The notes under the pieces are model-generated. The model was not told the DNA's origin, ran no database searches, and worked only from the letters and a program-made list of their open reading frames with translations. A program made the position numbers and the translations under genes. A stretch of 51,848 nt of DNA from Muribaculaceae bacterium. Its GTDB lineage: Bacteria > Bacteroidota > Bacteroidia > Bacteroidales > Muribaculaceae. The stretch is taken from positions 1 to 51,848 of the forward strand of contig JAFQSX010000007.1 in NCBI GenBank assembly GCA_017409345.1, in the 5' to 3' direction. The first letter of the stretch is position 1. Every line of letters begins with the position of its first letter. This document shows positions 38,586 through 47,433 of the stretch, piece by piece.

Positions 38586-41207
38586 ATGCTTACAGCGAAG
38601 GAAATACGCGAGTCTTTCAAAGACTTCTTCCGCAGCAAGGAACACCAAATCGTGCCTTCTGCACCTATGGTAATCAAAGATGACCCCACATTGATGTTTA
38701 CAAATGCGGGTATGAACCAGTTTAAAGATATTATTCTTGGTAATGCGGCGGCGAAGTATAAACGTGTGGCAGACTCTCAAAAATGTCTTCGTGTGAGCGG
38801 TAAGCACAACGACCTTGAAGAGGTGGGTATGGATACTTATCACCACACAATGTTTGAAATGCTCGGAAACTGGTCGTTTGGCGATTATTTCAAACAAGAA
38901 GCAATTGATTGGGCTTGGGAATATCTTGTTGATGTGTTGAAACTCGACCCACGTCGCCTTTATGCAACAGTGTTTGAAGGTTCAAAAGAAGAAAACCTCT
39001 CTCGTGATGATGAAGCAGCATCAATTTGGGAAAAACATCTTCCTGCCGACCACATCATCAACGGTAATAAAAAAGATAACTTCTGGGAAATGGGTGATAC
39101 AGGTCCTTGCGGTCCTTGCTCTGAAATCCACATCGACCTTCGTAGCGATGCTGAACGTGCCGAGGTTGATGGTCGCGAACTTGTAAACAAAGACCACCCA
39201 CAAGTGATTGAGATTTGGAACCTCGTGTTTATGCAATATAACCGCAAAGCCGATGGCTCACTCGAATCGCTCCCTGCAAAGGTTATCGATACAGGTATGG
39301 GCTTCGAACGCTTGTGTATGGCACTCCAAGGCAAGACTTCAAACTATGATACCGATGTATTTACTCCGCTAATTGGCAAAATCGCTGAATTGTCGGGTAA
39401 GAAATATGGTGAAAATGATAAGGTGGATATTGCAATGCGTGTTATTGCCGACCACGTGCGTACAATCGCGTTCTCTATCGCTGACTCTCAATTGCCAAGC
39501 AATGCAAAGGCCGGTTATGTAATTCGTCGCATCTTGCGTCGTGCCGTGCGTTATGCATATACATTCCTCGACCAAAAGAGTGCATTTATGTATCGTCTCA
39601 TCGACACTCTCATCGAGAGCATGGGCGAAGCATATCCCGAACTTCCTGCTCAACGCGAACTTATCATGAAAGTAATCAAAGAGGAAGAAGATTCATTCTT
39701 GCGTACTCTCGAAAATGGTATCAAACTTCTTGATGGTGCTATCGAAGAAGCTAAAAAGGTAGGTAAAACAGAAATTTCAGGTAAAGAAGCATTCGTGCTT
39801 TATGATACATACGGATTCCCTCTCGACTTGACCGAATTGATTCTCAAAGAAAACAATATGACACTCGATCAAGCCGGCTTCACCAAAGAAATGGAGGCTC
39901 AAAAGGCTCGCGCTCGCAATGCTGCAGCAGTTGAGGCTACCGACTGGGTGACAGTGCGTGAGGGTGAACAAGAATTTGTGGGTTATGACAATACAAGTGT
40001 TGAGACTCAAATTCTCCGTTATCGCAAGGTGAAACAAAAAAATAAAGAATTCTATCAAATAGTTCTTTCGGTAACTCCTTTCTATGCCGAAATGGGTGGT
40101 CAGGTAGGTGATAGTGGTAAACTCATCAATGGCAATGATGTTATCGATATCTATGATACCAAACGTGAAAATGGTATGGGCGTTCACCTAGCTACAAAAT
40201 TACCTAAAGATGTTGAGGCTACATTTGTGGCTCAAATCAACGAAGATGCTCGTCTTGCAACTTGTTGCAACCACACTGCAACTCACTTGTTGCATGAGGC
40301 TTTGCGTGAAGTGCTTGGTACTCACGTAGAACAAAAAGGTTCATTTGTTTCTCCTCAAGTGCTTCGTTTTGACTTCTCTCACTTCCAAAAAGTTACTCCC
40401 GAAGAACTTTCAAAAGTTGAAAAACTTGCCAACAAGAAGGTGCGTCAAGCAATCGCACGCGATGAACGTCGTAATGTGCCCATCGCCGAAGCACAAGCAA
40501 TGGGGGCTATGGCACTCTTTGGTGAAAAATATGGCGAAGAGGTGCGCGTGATAAAATATGGCGACTCGGTAGAACTTTGTGGTGGTACTCACGTTGACAA
40601 TACCGGAAACATTGGTATGATTAAGATTATATCTGAAAGCAGTATTGCAGCAGGTATTCGTCGTATCGAAGCTATCACCGGTGAAAATGTGGAAAAAGCT
40701 ATCGATGAAACAGCTAACACATTGAAAGAAATAGGTGCTATGTTTAATAATGCGCCTAATCTACTTCAAACACTTCGCAAATCGCTTGAAGAAAATGCCG
40801 AATTGCGTAAAGAGGCTGAAGAATATTTCAAAGAACGAGTAAATAACCTTACTAAATCGGTTCTCGAAAGCGCTGAACAAGTAGGCGATATAAAGGTCGC
40901 CAAACTGATGGGTGTGCGTGTGCCAGATGTAGTGAAATCAGTAGCATTTGGTGTGCGTGCCGCATCGACCGAAAAAACAGCATTCATTGCCGCAACTGTT
41001 GATATGGGCGGTAAGCCATTATTGACAGTGATGTTGACCGATGACCTCGTGAAAGAGGGACGCAATGCATCTATGATGGTGCGTGAAGCCGCCAAAGAGA
41101 TCAAAGGTGGTGGCGGTGGTCAACCCGGATTTGCTCAAGCCGGTGGTAAAGATAAAGATGGCATCGTATCAGCAGGTCAAAAACTCATGGAAATGATTAA
41201 GAATTAG
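38586..41207 (+). CDS. alaS: Alanyl-tRNA synthetase
   Basis: 873 residues, normal length. The class II catalytic core is N-terminal ([54 protein letters not shown]). The editing domain has the zinc ligands HTATH (in [12 protein letters not shown]) and CGGTH ([12 protein letters not shown]). The C-Ala domain ends with [16 protein letters not shown]. It charges tRNA-Ala and removes misactivated Ser and Gly. Monocistronic. Confidence 0.97.
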   Translation: MLTAKEIRESFKDFFRSKEHQIVPSAPMVIKDDPTLMFTNAGMNQFKDIILGNAAAKYKRVADSQKCLRVSGKHNDLEEVGMDTYHHTMFEMLGNWSFGDYFKQEAIDWAWEYLVDVLKLDPRRLYATVFEGSKEENLSRDDEAASIWEKHLPADHIINGNKKDNFWEMGDTGPCGPCSEIHIDLRSDAERAEVDGRELVNKDHPQVIEIWNLVFMQYNRKADGSLESLPAKVIDTGMGFERLCMALQGKTSNYDTDVFTPLIGKIAELSGKKYGENDKVDIAMRVIADHVRTIAFSIADSQLPSNAKAGYVIRRILRRAVRYAYTFLDQKSAFMYRLIDTLIESMGEAYPELPAQRELIMKVIKEEEDSFLRTLENGIKLLDGAIEEAKKVGKTEISGKEAFVLYDTYGFPLDLTELILKENNMTLDQAGFTKEMEAQKARARNAAAVEATDWVTVREGEQEFVGYDNTSVETQILRYRKVKQKNKEFYQIVLSVTPFYAEMGGQVGDSGKLINGNDVIDIYDTKRENGMGVHLATKLPKDVEATFVAQINEDARLATCCNHTATHLLHEALREVLGTHVEQKGSFVSPQVLRFDFSHFQKVTPEELSKVEKLANKKVRQAIARDERRNVPIAEAQAMGAMALFGEKYGEEVRVIKYGDSVELCGGTHVDNTGNIGMIKIISESSIAAGIRRIEAITGENVEKAIDETANTLKEIGAMFNNAPNLLQTLRKSLEENAELRKEAEEYFKERVNNLTKSVLESAEQVGDIKVAKLMGVRVPDVVKSVAFGVRAASTEKTAFIAATVDMGGKPLLTVMLTDDLVKEGRNASMMVREAAKEIKGGGGGQPGFAQAGGKDKDGIVSAGQKLMEMIKN

Positions 41208-41231
41208 GAAATTATAAATGACTAATATTGC

Positions 41232-41266
41232 AAAAGGGCACAAGTTTCGCAATTTGTGCCCTTTTG
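41232..41266 (+). terminator. Terminator of alaS
   Basis: A 12-bp stem AAAAGGGCACAA/TTGTGCCCTTTT ending in T residues. Confidence 0.85.
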
Positions 41267-41309
41267 TTGTTATAAAGCCGAACAGAGTGTTAAAAGATGC
41301 ACATTTGTG

Positions 41310-41340
41310 CTTGAAATTTGGTCAAAAATTACTAACTTTG
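41310..41340 (+). promoter_or_regulatory. Promoter of the PCMD protein gene
   Basis: CTTG (41310-41313, one base from TTTG), 19 bp, TAACTTTG (41333-41340). Confidence 0.6.
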
Positions 41341-41383
41341 TGCCGTTTTTTAAGAATATGATTTTAAAATAAATTAATTTAAT

Positions 41384-42994
41384 ATGAAGAAAATTTACTC
41401 AATTTTATTAAGTGCTGCATTCGTTGCTTCTTCAAGCATCGCATCTGCACAACAATTGCCTAATGTGGGCTTCGAATCTTGGAAGGACGCTTGTGGTTCT
41501 ACTGAGGCTTTTGGTACAGGGGGCTTGACTTCGTCTAAGACAGGTGAAATGCGTAAACGTCCCGGTGTTGAACCTACTGATTGGAATGGTTCAAGCATCA
41601 ATCAAAAAGTGATTATGCAGAAACAAGAAACATTGATCTTTGATGAAACAACCGAAAAGGTTTCAGGAAGCCATTCAGTAAAAATGCAAAATAAATTTGT
41701 TGGAGTAGGCTCAATCGGTAGTGTCGCTCCCGGATTTATTACACTTGCAACGCCTTGGGTATATGCGATTTCAACTATCGAAGAATGTGATGGTGGTGCT
41801 TATGGAGGAGTGGCATTTACTGCGAAACCAGATGCTATCACAGGTAAATATAAAAGAACAGATACAACAGGTGAAAATTCGCATATCATCGTTTACCTTT
41901 GGAATGGTACATTTACTTCAAACGTTGGTTCTAAATCAGCTCCAAGTCAATCACGCACAAATGTAGACCGTGCAATTTGGGGTACTGAAACATCAACAGG
42001 TGATGGTAAACTTGTAGCAAAATGTGACTATACATTTACTACAACTGATGGTGCATGGAAAGAAATTACTGTGCCCATTGAGTATGTGGCAGGTGCAGGT
42101 GCTCCAACAATGATGAATGCTGTAATTTCAGGTGGAGACTATTGGACTCGTGCTAATATGTTGGATGGAACAACTTTGTATGCCGATGATGTAAAATTCC
42201 TTTACTATTCACGTTTGAAAGATATTAAAGTAGGTGGTGTTTCTGTTGCCGGTTTCAACTCAGATACTTATAACTATAGCATGAGCGGAACTACTCTTCC
42301 TGCTGAAAGTGATATTGAAGTTTCACACATGGGTGTAGGTGCTTCTCACACTATTGCTATTGATAAAGTAAATGCAACTGTTACTATTACAGTTACAAAT
42401 GCAGGTAACGATGTTGACAATGTTGCTTCGCACACTTATGTGCTTCAATATGAAAAGAATGCTAATGTTGTTAAAAAAGAATATCCCGGATATTTGAACG
42501 TGTCAAGTGATATGTTGGGCGGTCAACTTATAAAAGATCAAGCAAATACTATTACTATTATTGAGAATGGTGATGGAACATGCACATTCATTCTCCCTGA
42601 TTTCCGTCTTGATGCTGAATCAGAATCTATGGGTGATATTACAGTAGAAAATGTTACAATGACAACAGGAGCTGATGGCGTTACTACATATAAAGGATCT
42701 GTAACTGATATGTCGTTGGCAGGTGACCTCCTTGCAAATGTAGAATTGAATGGTACAATCACTGCTGCAGGTGTAGTTGATATGGTTATTGATGTTGTGT
42801 GGACAAATTCAGGTATGGGAGATATCCCCATCTTGTGTACATTCACTTCATTCACATCAGGAGTTGAGAATATCATCGCAGCACCCCAAGGCGAAGTAGA
42901 ATACTATAACCTTCAAGGTGTGAAAGTGGCTAACCCTGAAAACGGTGTGTTTATCCGCGTTCAAGGTGGCAAGGCTACAAAAGTAGTGAAATAA
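41384..42994 (+). CDS. Secreted PCMD/calycin-like protein with C-terminal sorting tail
   Basis: 536 residues with signal peptide ending IASAQ. Residues of about 20-280 resemble the PCMD (putative carbohydrate metabolism) domain: LPNVGFESW, GSHSVKMQ, YGGVAFTAKPDAITGKYKR, YADDVKFLYY. A small beta-sandwich follows (LKDIKVGGVSVAGFNSDTYNY), then a calycin-like domain (about 375-490; YPGYLNVSSDMLGGQ, NGDGTCTFILPDF). The tail (YYNLQGVKVANPENGVFIRV, KATKVVK) is the Bacteroidales T9SS-like sorting region, nearly the same as in 29580-30464. Glycan binding at the surface is likely; no catalytic residues are assigned. Confidence 0.78.
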   Translation: MKKIYSILLSAAFVASSSIASAQQLPNVGFESWKDACGSTEAFGTGGLTSSKTGEMRKRPGVEPTDWNGSSINQKVIMQKQETLIFDETTEKVSGSHSVKMQNKFVGVGSIGSVAPGFITLATPWVYAISTIEECDGGAYGGVAFTAKPDAITGKYKRTDTTGENSHIIVYLWNGTFTSNVGSKSAPSQSRTNVDRAIWGTETSTGDGKLVAKCDYTFTTTDGAWKEITVPIEYVAGAGAPTMMNAVISGGDYWTRANMLDGTTLYADDVKFLYYSRLKDIKVGGVSVAGFNSDTYNYSMSGTTLPAESDIEVSHMGVGASHTIAIDKVNATVTITVTNAGNDVDNVASHTYVLQYEKNANVVKKEYPGYLNVSSDMLGGQLIKDQANTITIIENGDGTCTFILPDFRLDAESESMGDITVENVTMTTGADGVTTYKGSVTDMSLAGDLLANVELNGTITAAGVVDMVIDVVWTNSGMGDIPILCTFTSFTSGVENIIAAPQGEVEYYNLQGVKVANPENGVFIRVQGGKATKVVK

Positions 42995-43021
42995 TTACTT
43001 TAGGTAAAACAGAATATGTCT

Positions 43022-43056
43022 AATGGGCGCTTCGTTAAGGAGTGCCCATTTTTTTG
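43022..43056 (+). terminator. Terminator of the PCMD protein gene
   Basis: The stem AATGGGC/GCCCATT with a further inner CTT/AAG pairing is followed by seven T. Confidence 0.8.
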
Positions 43057-43115
43057 ATAAAAATAGATTGAACTTATTGAGACTGGGGTATATAGCATAC
43101 AATGTGTGATAATTT

Positions 43116-43143
43116 TCAATTCTCAACTCTCAATTATCAATTC
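43116..43143 (+). repeat. Four tandem 7-bp units
   Basis: TCAATTC, TCAACTC, TCAATTA, TCAATTC in direct succession, before the promoter of the LptF/G gene. Confidence 0.8.
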
Positions 43144-43170
43144 TTAAGACTCTATATCAGAAAAATTTAG

Positions 43171-43178
43171 TAAATTTG
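43171..43178 (+). promoter_or_regulatory. -7 box of the LptF/G-ribBA operon
   Basis: TAAATTTG, 15 bp before the ATG at 43193. The predicted leader is very short (about 10 nt). Confidence 0.5.
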
Positions 43179-43192
43179 CATCTTGAATTATT

Positions 43193-45133
43193 ATGCGACA
43201 AAAATTGCCTAAAATAAAGAGACTTTACACGTTCATGTTGCAGAGTTTTTTGCCTCTGTTCATGATGACGTTTTTTATATGTCTTTTTATTGTGTTGATG
43301 CAATTTCTATGGCGCTATATCGATGACCTTGTAGGGAAAGGGTTGACAATCGATGTAATTTCTGAATTATTCTTCTATGCCGCGTTGACGATGGTGCCTA
43401 TGGCATTGCCATTGGCAATTCTTTTAGCATCATTGATGACCTTTGGTAATCTCGGTGAGCGATTTGAACTCACTGCAATGAAAGCATCGGGAGTATCTTT
43501 GTTTCGCACGATGCGCCCACTGATTGTGTTAATGGTATTTATTGCGATTGGAGCATTTTTCTTTCAAAATAATGTGTTGCCAATTGCCCAGACCAAGATG
43601 TGGACTCTGCTTTATTCAATGCGACAAAAATCCCCTGAAGTGGAAATTCCCGAAGGTACATTTTATGATCAAATACCGGGTGTAAATCTATATGTAGAGC
43701 ATAAAGATTCCGAAACGGGAATGCTTTATGATATGATGATATATGATGTGTCGAAAGGATTTGATAATTCTCGTATCATTCTTGCTGACTCGGGAAAATT
43801 GAGTTTTACTGAAGATAAGACACACCTGTTTTTGCAATTGTATAATGGAGAACAATTTGAACAATTACAAAATCAAGATGCAATTTCAACAAAGTCAAAA
43901 GGTAAATTTGTCCCTTACCGAAGAGAGTCCTTTAGTGAGAAACAGTTGAGAGTCGCTTTTGATGCAAATTTCTCTCGAATGGATGAGAGTACAATGCAAC
44001 AACAGTATGTGGGGAAAAATATATCCCAATTACTCCAAACAATTGACTCGGTAAATCAAAGAGTTGATAGTATCGGTTCTACTTATGCCAAAGATATCAA
44101 AGAGGCACCATATTTTGGAATTACATATTATCGCAAAAAGTATGTAGATCATAAACTCACAGATGTGCCGCAAAATCAAATAATTCTTGATGATACATTG
44201 AACCTAGATACGTTGTTAATGGCAAAAGGTGGAAGTTATGCTCGCACTTATTTGGTGCAAGCCAAGAATAAGGCAAAACGTCATCGTCAAGATTATGAAT
44301 TTAAATCTTTCTCAATGAAAGACCAACGCAAATCTATTCGTCGTCATGATATAGAGATGCAGAAGAAATTTACATTATCATTTGCGTGTATCATATTCTT
44401 CTTTATAGGTGCTCCTTTAGGTGCAATTATTAAGAAAGGTGGTATCGGTACACCATTGGTAATATCGGTAATATTGTTTATTATATATTATATCATAGAT
44501 AACACCGGTTATAAGATGGCCCGTGAAGGCCGATTGGAAGTGTGGATGGGTATGTGGCTTAGTTCAGTAATCTTACTACCTTTAGGTGTGTTCTTTACTT
44601 ATAAGGCTGTTCATGACTCGGCATTGTTTAATTTGGATGCATATAGAAACTTCTTCCGAAAGTTAGTTGGGGTAAATGAAACTCGTCATTATGAAATAAA
44701 AGAAGTAGTGATGGATGATGTATATTCGTCAAAGGCTATTGAGATGGCTACGGAATTACATGAAAAGTTTCAGTTTTTTGTATCAAAGCACAAGAAACGT
44801 CAATCTTATTATGAATATTGGATAAAAGGATATAGCCGTAAGGAAATTTTAGATTTGGAAGAATCTCTTGAAGGGTTAGTAACATATTTGTCTAATTCAA
44901 GAAATCAATTGTTAATTAATAAGATTTCTCAATATCCAATTTTGAAAAAGATATGGGCAAATCAACCATCCACATCAATGCTTCTGTCATGGGTTGGAAT
45001 ATTATTATTCCCAATCGGTATCCCTATATATTTTGTGGGATTGAAGAGCCATGCGGCGTTGATGCGAGATGTTAAAGCCGTATTGAAGGTAAATAATGAT
45101 GTTTTAGAATTATTAAATGAGAATTCAATATAA
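43193..45133 (+). CDS. LptF/LptG family permease of LPS export
   Basis: 646 residues. The N-terminal half has the YjgP/YjgQ pattern: amphipathic RLYTFMLQSFLPLFMMTFF, then membrane helices, with MVPMALPLAILLASLMTFG and GERFELTAMKASGVSLFRTMRPL. A large periplasmic beta-jellyroll loop follows (about 150-390), then membrane helices FACIIFFFIGAPLGAIIKKGGIGTPLV and two more. The extra C-terminal 180 residues with one more hydrophobic segment (LLSWVGILLFPIGIPIYFVG) are longer than in E. coli. With LptB and LptC it would extract LPS from the inner membrane. F or G identity cannot be decided. ribBA follows after 12 bp. Confidence 0.88.
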   Translation: MRQKLPKIKRLYTFMLQSFLPLFMMTFFICLFIVLMQFLWRYIDDLVGKGLTIDVISELFFYAALTMVPMALPLAILLASLMTFGNLGERFELTAMKASGVSLFRTMRPLIVLMVFIAIGAFFFQNNVLPIAQTKMWTLLYSMRQKSPEVEIPEGTFYDQIPGVNLYVEHKDSETGMLYDMMIYDVSKGFDNSRIILADSGKLSFTEDKTHLFLQLYNGEQFEQLQNQDAISTKSKGKFVPYRRESFSEKQLRVAFDANFSRMDESTMQQQYVGKNISQLLQTIDSVNQRVDSIGSTYAKDIKEAPYFGITYYRKKYVDHKLTDVPQNQIILDDTLNLDTLLMAKGGSYARTYLVQAKNKAKRHRQDYEFKSFSMKDQRKSIRRHDIEMQKKFTLSFACIIFFFIGAPLGAIIKKGGIGTPLVISVILFIIYYIIDNTGYKMAREGRLEVWMGMWLSSVILLPLGVFFTYKAVHDSALFNLDAYRNFFRKLVGVNETRHYEIKEVVMDDVYSSKAIEMATELHEKFQFFVSKHKKRQSYYEYWIKGYSRKEILDLEESLEGLVTYLSNSRNQLLINKISQYPILKKIWANQPSTSMLLSWVGILLFPIGIPIYFVGLKSHAALMRDVKAVLKVNNDVLELLNENSI

Positions 45134-45145
45134 GTTCATTTTACA

Positions 45146-46381
45146 ATGAATAACAAAAATATATCAATGGGAAATATACATTTAGATACAATAGAAGAAG
45201 CAATAAAGGATTTTGCCGAGGGTAAAATGATTATTGTAGTAGATGATGAAGATCGCGAGAATGAAGGTGATATCATTGTTGCTGCCGAAAAGATTACTCC
45301 TGAACAAGTTAACTTTATGCTTAAAAATGCACGTGGATTGTTATGTGCGCCTATCACAATTTCACGATGCAAGGAACTAGGTCTTGACCGTCAAGTTTCG
45401 GACAATACTTCAGTGTTAGGGACACCATTTACTGTGACAATTGATAAACTTGAAGGGTGCTCAACAGGAGTGTCAATCAATGACCGTTGTGCTACAATTC
45501 GTGCACTTGCAGACCCAACATCGGTTCCTTCTACATTTGGACGTCCCGGGCACATTAATCCTCTTTATGCCCAAGATCAAGGAGTGCTTCGCCGCCCCGG
45601 GCACACAGAGGCTGCTGTCGATTTAGCCCGTCTTGCCGGGTTATATCCTGCCGCTGCTTTGATGGAGATAATGAGTGATGATGGTTCGATGGCTCGATTG
45701 CCCGAATTGCGTCAACGTGCCGATGAGTGGGGTATGAAACTTGTGTCAATAAAAGATTTGATTGCATATCGTCACAAACGTGAATCTCTTGTTGAGAAAG
45801 GTAGTGAAGTGGATATGCCGACAAAATATGGTCATTTTCGCTTGATTCCATTCCGCCAAAAAAGCAATGGGCTAGAGCATATTGCAATAATAAAGGGTAA
45901 TGTTAAATCGGGTGAGCCTGTACTAGTGCGTGTTCATTCTTCATGTGCAACCGGTGATATTTTTGGCTCAATGCGATGTGATTGTGGCGACCAATTACAT
46001 ACGGCTTTGCGTATGATTGAAAAAGAGGGTTGTGGGGCAGTTGTATATCTTAATCAAGAAGGACGTGGTATCGGCTTGATGGATAAGATTGAGGCCTATC
46101 GATTGCAAGAAAAGGGAATGGATACTGTTGAAGCAAATATCCACCTCGGTCATAAAGCAGATGAACGAGATTATGGTGTAGGAGCGCAAATATTAAGTTC
46201 TCTAGGAATTAGTAAAATGCGCTTGATGACCAATAACCCAATTAAGCGAATAGGACTTGAAGGGTATGGGTTGACAGTAGTTGAGAATGTTCCTATTGAA
46301 ATTGAACCAAATGAATATAATCGATTTTATCTTCACACCAAAAAAGAGCAAATGGGGCATGAATTAAAGAATGTTGATTAA
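45146..46381 (+). CDS. ribBA: Bifunctional DHBP synthase / GTP cyclohydrolase II
   Basis: 411 residues. The N-terminal RibB domain (about 10-205) has the acidic motif [10 protein letters not shown] and [13 protein letters not shown], and makes 3,4-dihydroxy-2-butanone 4-phosphate from ribulose 5-phosphate. The C-terminal RibA domain has the zinc site [17 protein letters not shown] and [10 protein letters not shown], and opens GTP to the first riboflavin precursor. Both entry steps of riboflavin synthesis are thus on one chain. It shares an operon with the LptF/G permease; no FMN riboswitch is visible. An ATG at 45167 is an alternative start. Confidence 0.95.
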   Translation: MNNKNISMGNIHLDTIEEAIKDFAEGKMIIVVDDEDRENEGDIIVAAEKITPEQVNFMLKNARGLLCAPITISRCKELGLDRQVSDNTSVLGTPFTVTIDKLEGCSTGVSINDRCATIRALADPTSVPSTFGRPGHINPLYAQDQGVLRRPGHTEAAVDLARLAGLYPAAALMEIMSDDGSMARLPELRQRADEWGMKLVSIKDLIAYRHKRESLVEKGSEVDMPTKYGHFRLIPFRQKSNGLEHIAIIKGNVKSGEPVLVRVHSSCATGDIFGSMRCDCGDQLHTALRMIEKEGCGAVVYLNQEGRGIGLMDKIEAYRLQEKGMDTVEANIHLGHKADERDYGVGAQILSSLGISKMRLMTNNPIKRIGLEGYGLTVVENVPIEIEPNEYNRFYLHTKKEQMGHELKNVD

Positions 46382-46390
46382 TCATTCATA

Positions 46391-46432
46391 AAGCAAAAGC
46401 CTATCACTTTTCGTGATAGGCTTTTGCTTTTT
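46391..46432. terminator. Bidirectional terminator between ribBA and the SEL1 gene
   Basis: A perfect 17-bp stem beginning AAGCAAAAGCC and ending GGCTTTTGCTT, with a T-run on the plus side. It sits between convergent genes and may stop both. Confidence 0.85.
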
Positions 46433-46445
46433 AGTCATTGAAAAT

Positions 46446-47069
46446 CTATTCTTTGATGTGATTTTTTAATTCATATCTTGCGTCGTGATTACCTCTTTCA
46501 GCGGCTTTCTTTAGATATTCAATGGCCTTTTCTTTGTCGCGTTCAACACCGGTGCCATCTAAATAACACATGCCAAGCATATAATATGCTCCGGGGATGT
46601 TTGATGCTTCGGCCTTACGAAATAGAGAAATTGCTGTGTCGTAATTGCGTTTGCATTCTTCTCCGTTGTAGTACATGCGCCCCAATTCATAATGAGCATC
46701 AGCAACATCGGCTTCAGATGCTTTTGTCCAATATTGAAATGCTTTTTTCTTGTTTTTCTCAACACCACTGCCATAATAATAACATGCGCCAACTTTGTGT
46801 TGGGCAAGTGGATGCCCAAGATCGGCAGCCTCAAGATATTTTTCGTAGGCTCGTTTGATGTCACGTTTAACACCTTTTGAACCACTAGAATAATTCATTG
46901 CTTCTTCATATATGTCTTGACCGGGATAATCTAGTTTTTTATAACCGGCTTTTTTTTCGGTGCGTTCAACGTTCCATTTGCCACGCAACGATTTGAGGTC
47001 TTGTGCTGCGATATTATAACTTCCCGCAGTTATAACTATAACTGCTATTATATAGGCTATTTTCTTCAT
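46446..47069 (-). CDS. Periplasmic SEL1-like repeat protein
   Basis: 207 residues from the ATG at 47069, which gives the signal peptide MKKIAYIIAVIVITAGSYNIAAQ; a longer frame reaching to 47222 would run through trxA and is rejected. Three or four SEL1 (TPR-like) repeats follow: HPLAQHKVGACYYYGSGVEKNKKKAFQYW, DAHYELGRMYYNGEECKRNYDTAISLF and GAYYMLGMCYLDGTGVERDKEKAIEYLKKAAE are the clear ones. It is a protein-interaction scaffold of unknown partner. It starts four bases after the trxA stop, so it is the last gene of dnaE-trxA-SEL1. Confidence 0.8.
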   Translation of the reverse strand: MKKIAYIIAVIVITAGSYNIAAQDLKSLRGKWNVERTEKKAGYKKLDYPGQDIYEEAMNYSSGSKGVKRDIKRAYEKYLEAADLGHPLAQHKVGACYYYGSGVEKNKKKAFQYWTKASEADVADAHYELGRMYYNGEECKRNYDTAISLFRKAEASNIPGAYYMLGMCYLDGTGVERDKEKAIEYLKKAAERGNHDARYELKNHIKE

Positions 47070-47073
47070 TGAA

Positions 47074-47397
47074 TTATAAAGCAAGAAGTTCTTTGATTTT
47101 TTCTTCAATAGTTTCTTTTGATTGAGAACCAGCAAGACGAATAGATGTTTTCTTGCCATCTTTAAAAAATAGGATAGTAGGAAGTGACATGATGCGATTG
47201 TCGGTGCTGAAATCACTTTCATCTTCTACATTATATTTCCCAATAACAACTTGTCCGTCATATTGAGTTGCGAGTTCGTCAATGACTGGTCCCATTGCAA
47301 CACAAGGACCACACCAAGTTGCCCAAAAATCAATTACTACGGGTTGGCCCGATTCGATGATTTCGTTTACGTTTTCGTCTGTAAATGTAAATGCCAT
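47074..47397 (-). CDS. trxA: Thioredoxin
   Basis: 107 residues, the standard one-domain thioredoxin, without a signal peptide (cytoplasmic). The active site is WCGPC (Cys29, Cys32) and the cis-proline loop is SLPTILFF. It reduces protein disulfides and could serve partners such as the thioredoxin-type arsenate reductase at 19333-19737. It lies 36 bp after dnaE and four bases before the SEL1 gene. Confidence 0.95.
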   Translation of the reverse strand: MAFTFTDENVNEIIESGQPVVIDFWATWCGPCVAMGPVIDELATQYDGQVVIGKYNVEDESDFSTDNRIMSLPTILFFKDGKKTSIRLAGSQSKETIEEKIKELLAL

Positions 47398-47433
47398 TTT
47401 AGTAAAATTTTAAGTTATTAATTATTTAGTTTA

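Noticed and set aside
43116-43143. CRISPR array
   Set aside because: The tandem units are only 7 bp with no spacers, and no cas genes are in the window.
47070-47222. 51-residue N-terminal extension of the SEL1 protein
   Set aside because: It runs through trxA in another frame, while the ATG at 47069 gives a clean signal peptide four bases after the trxA stop.
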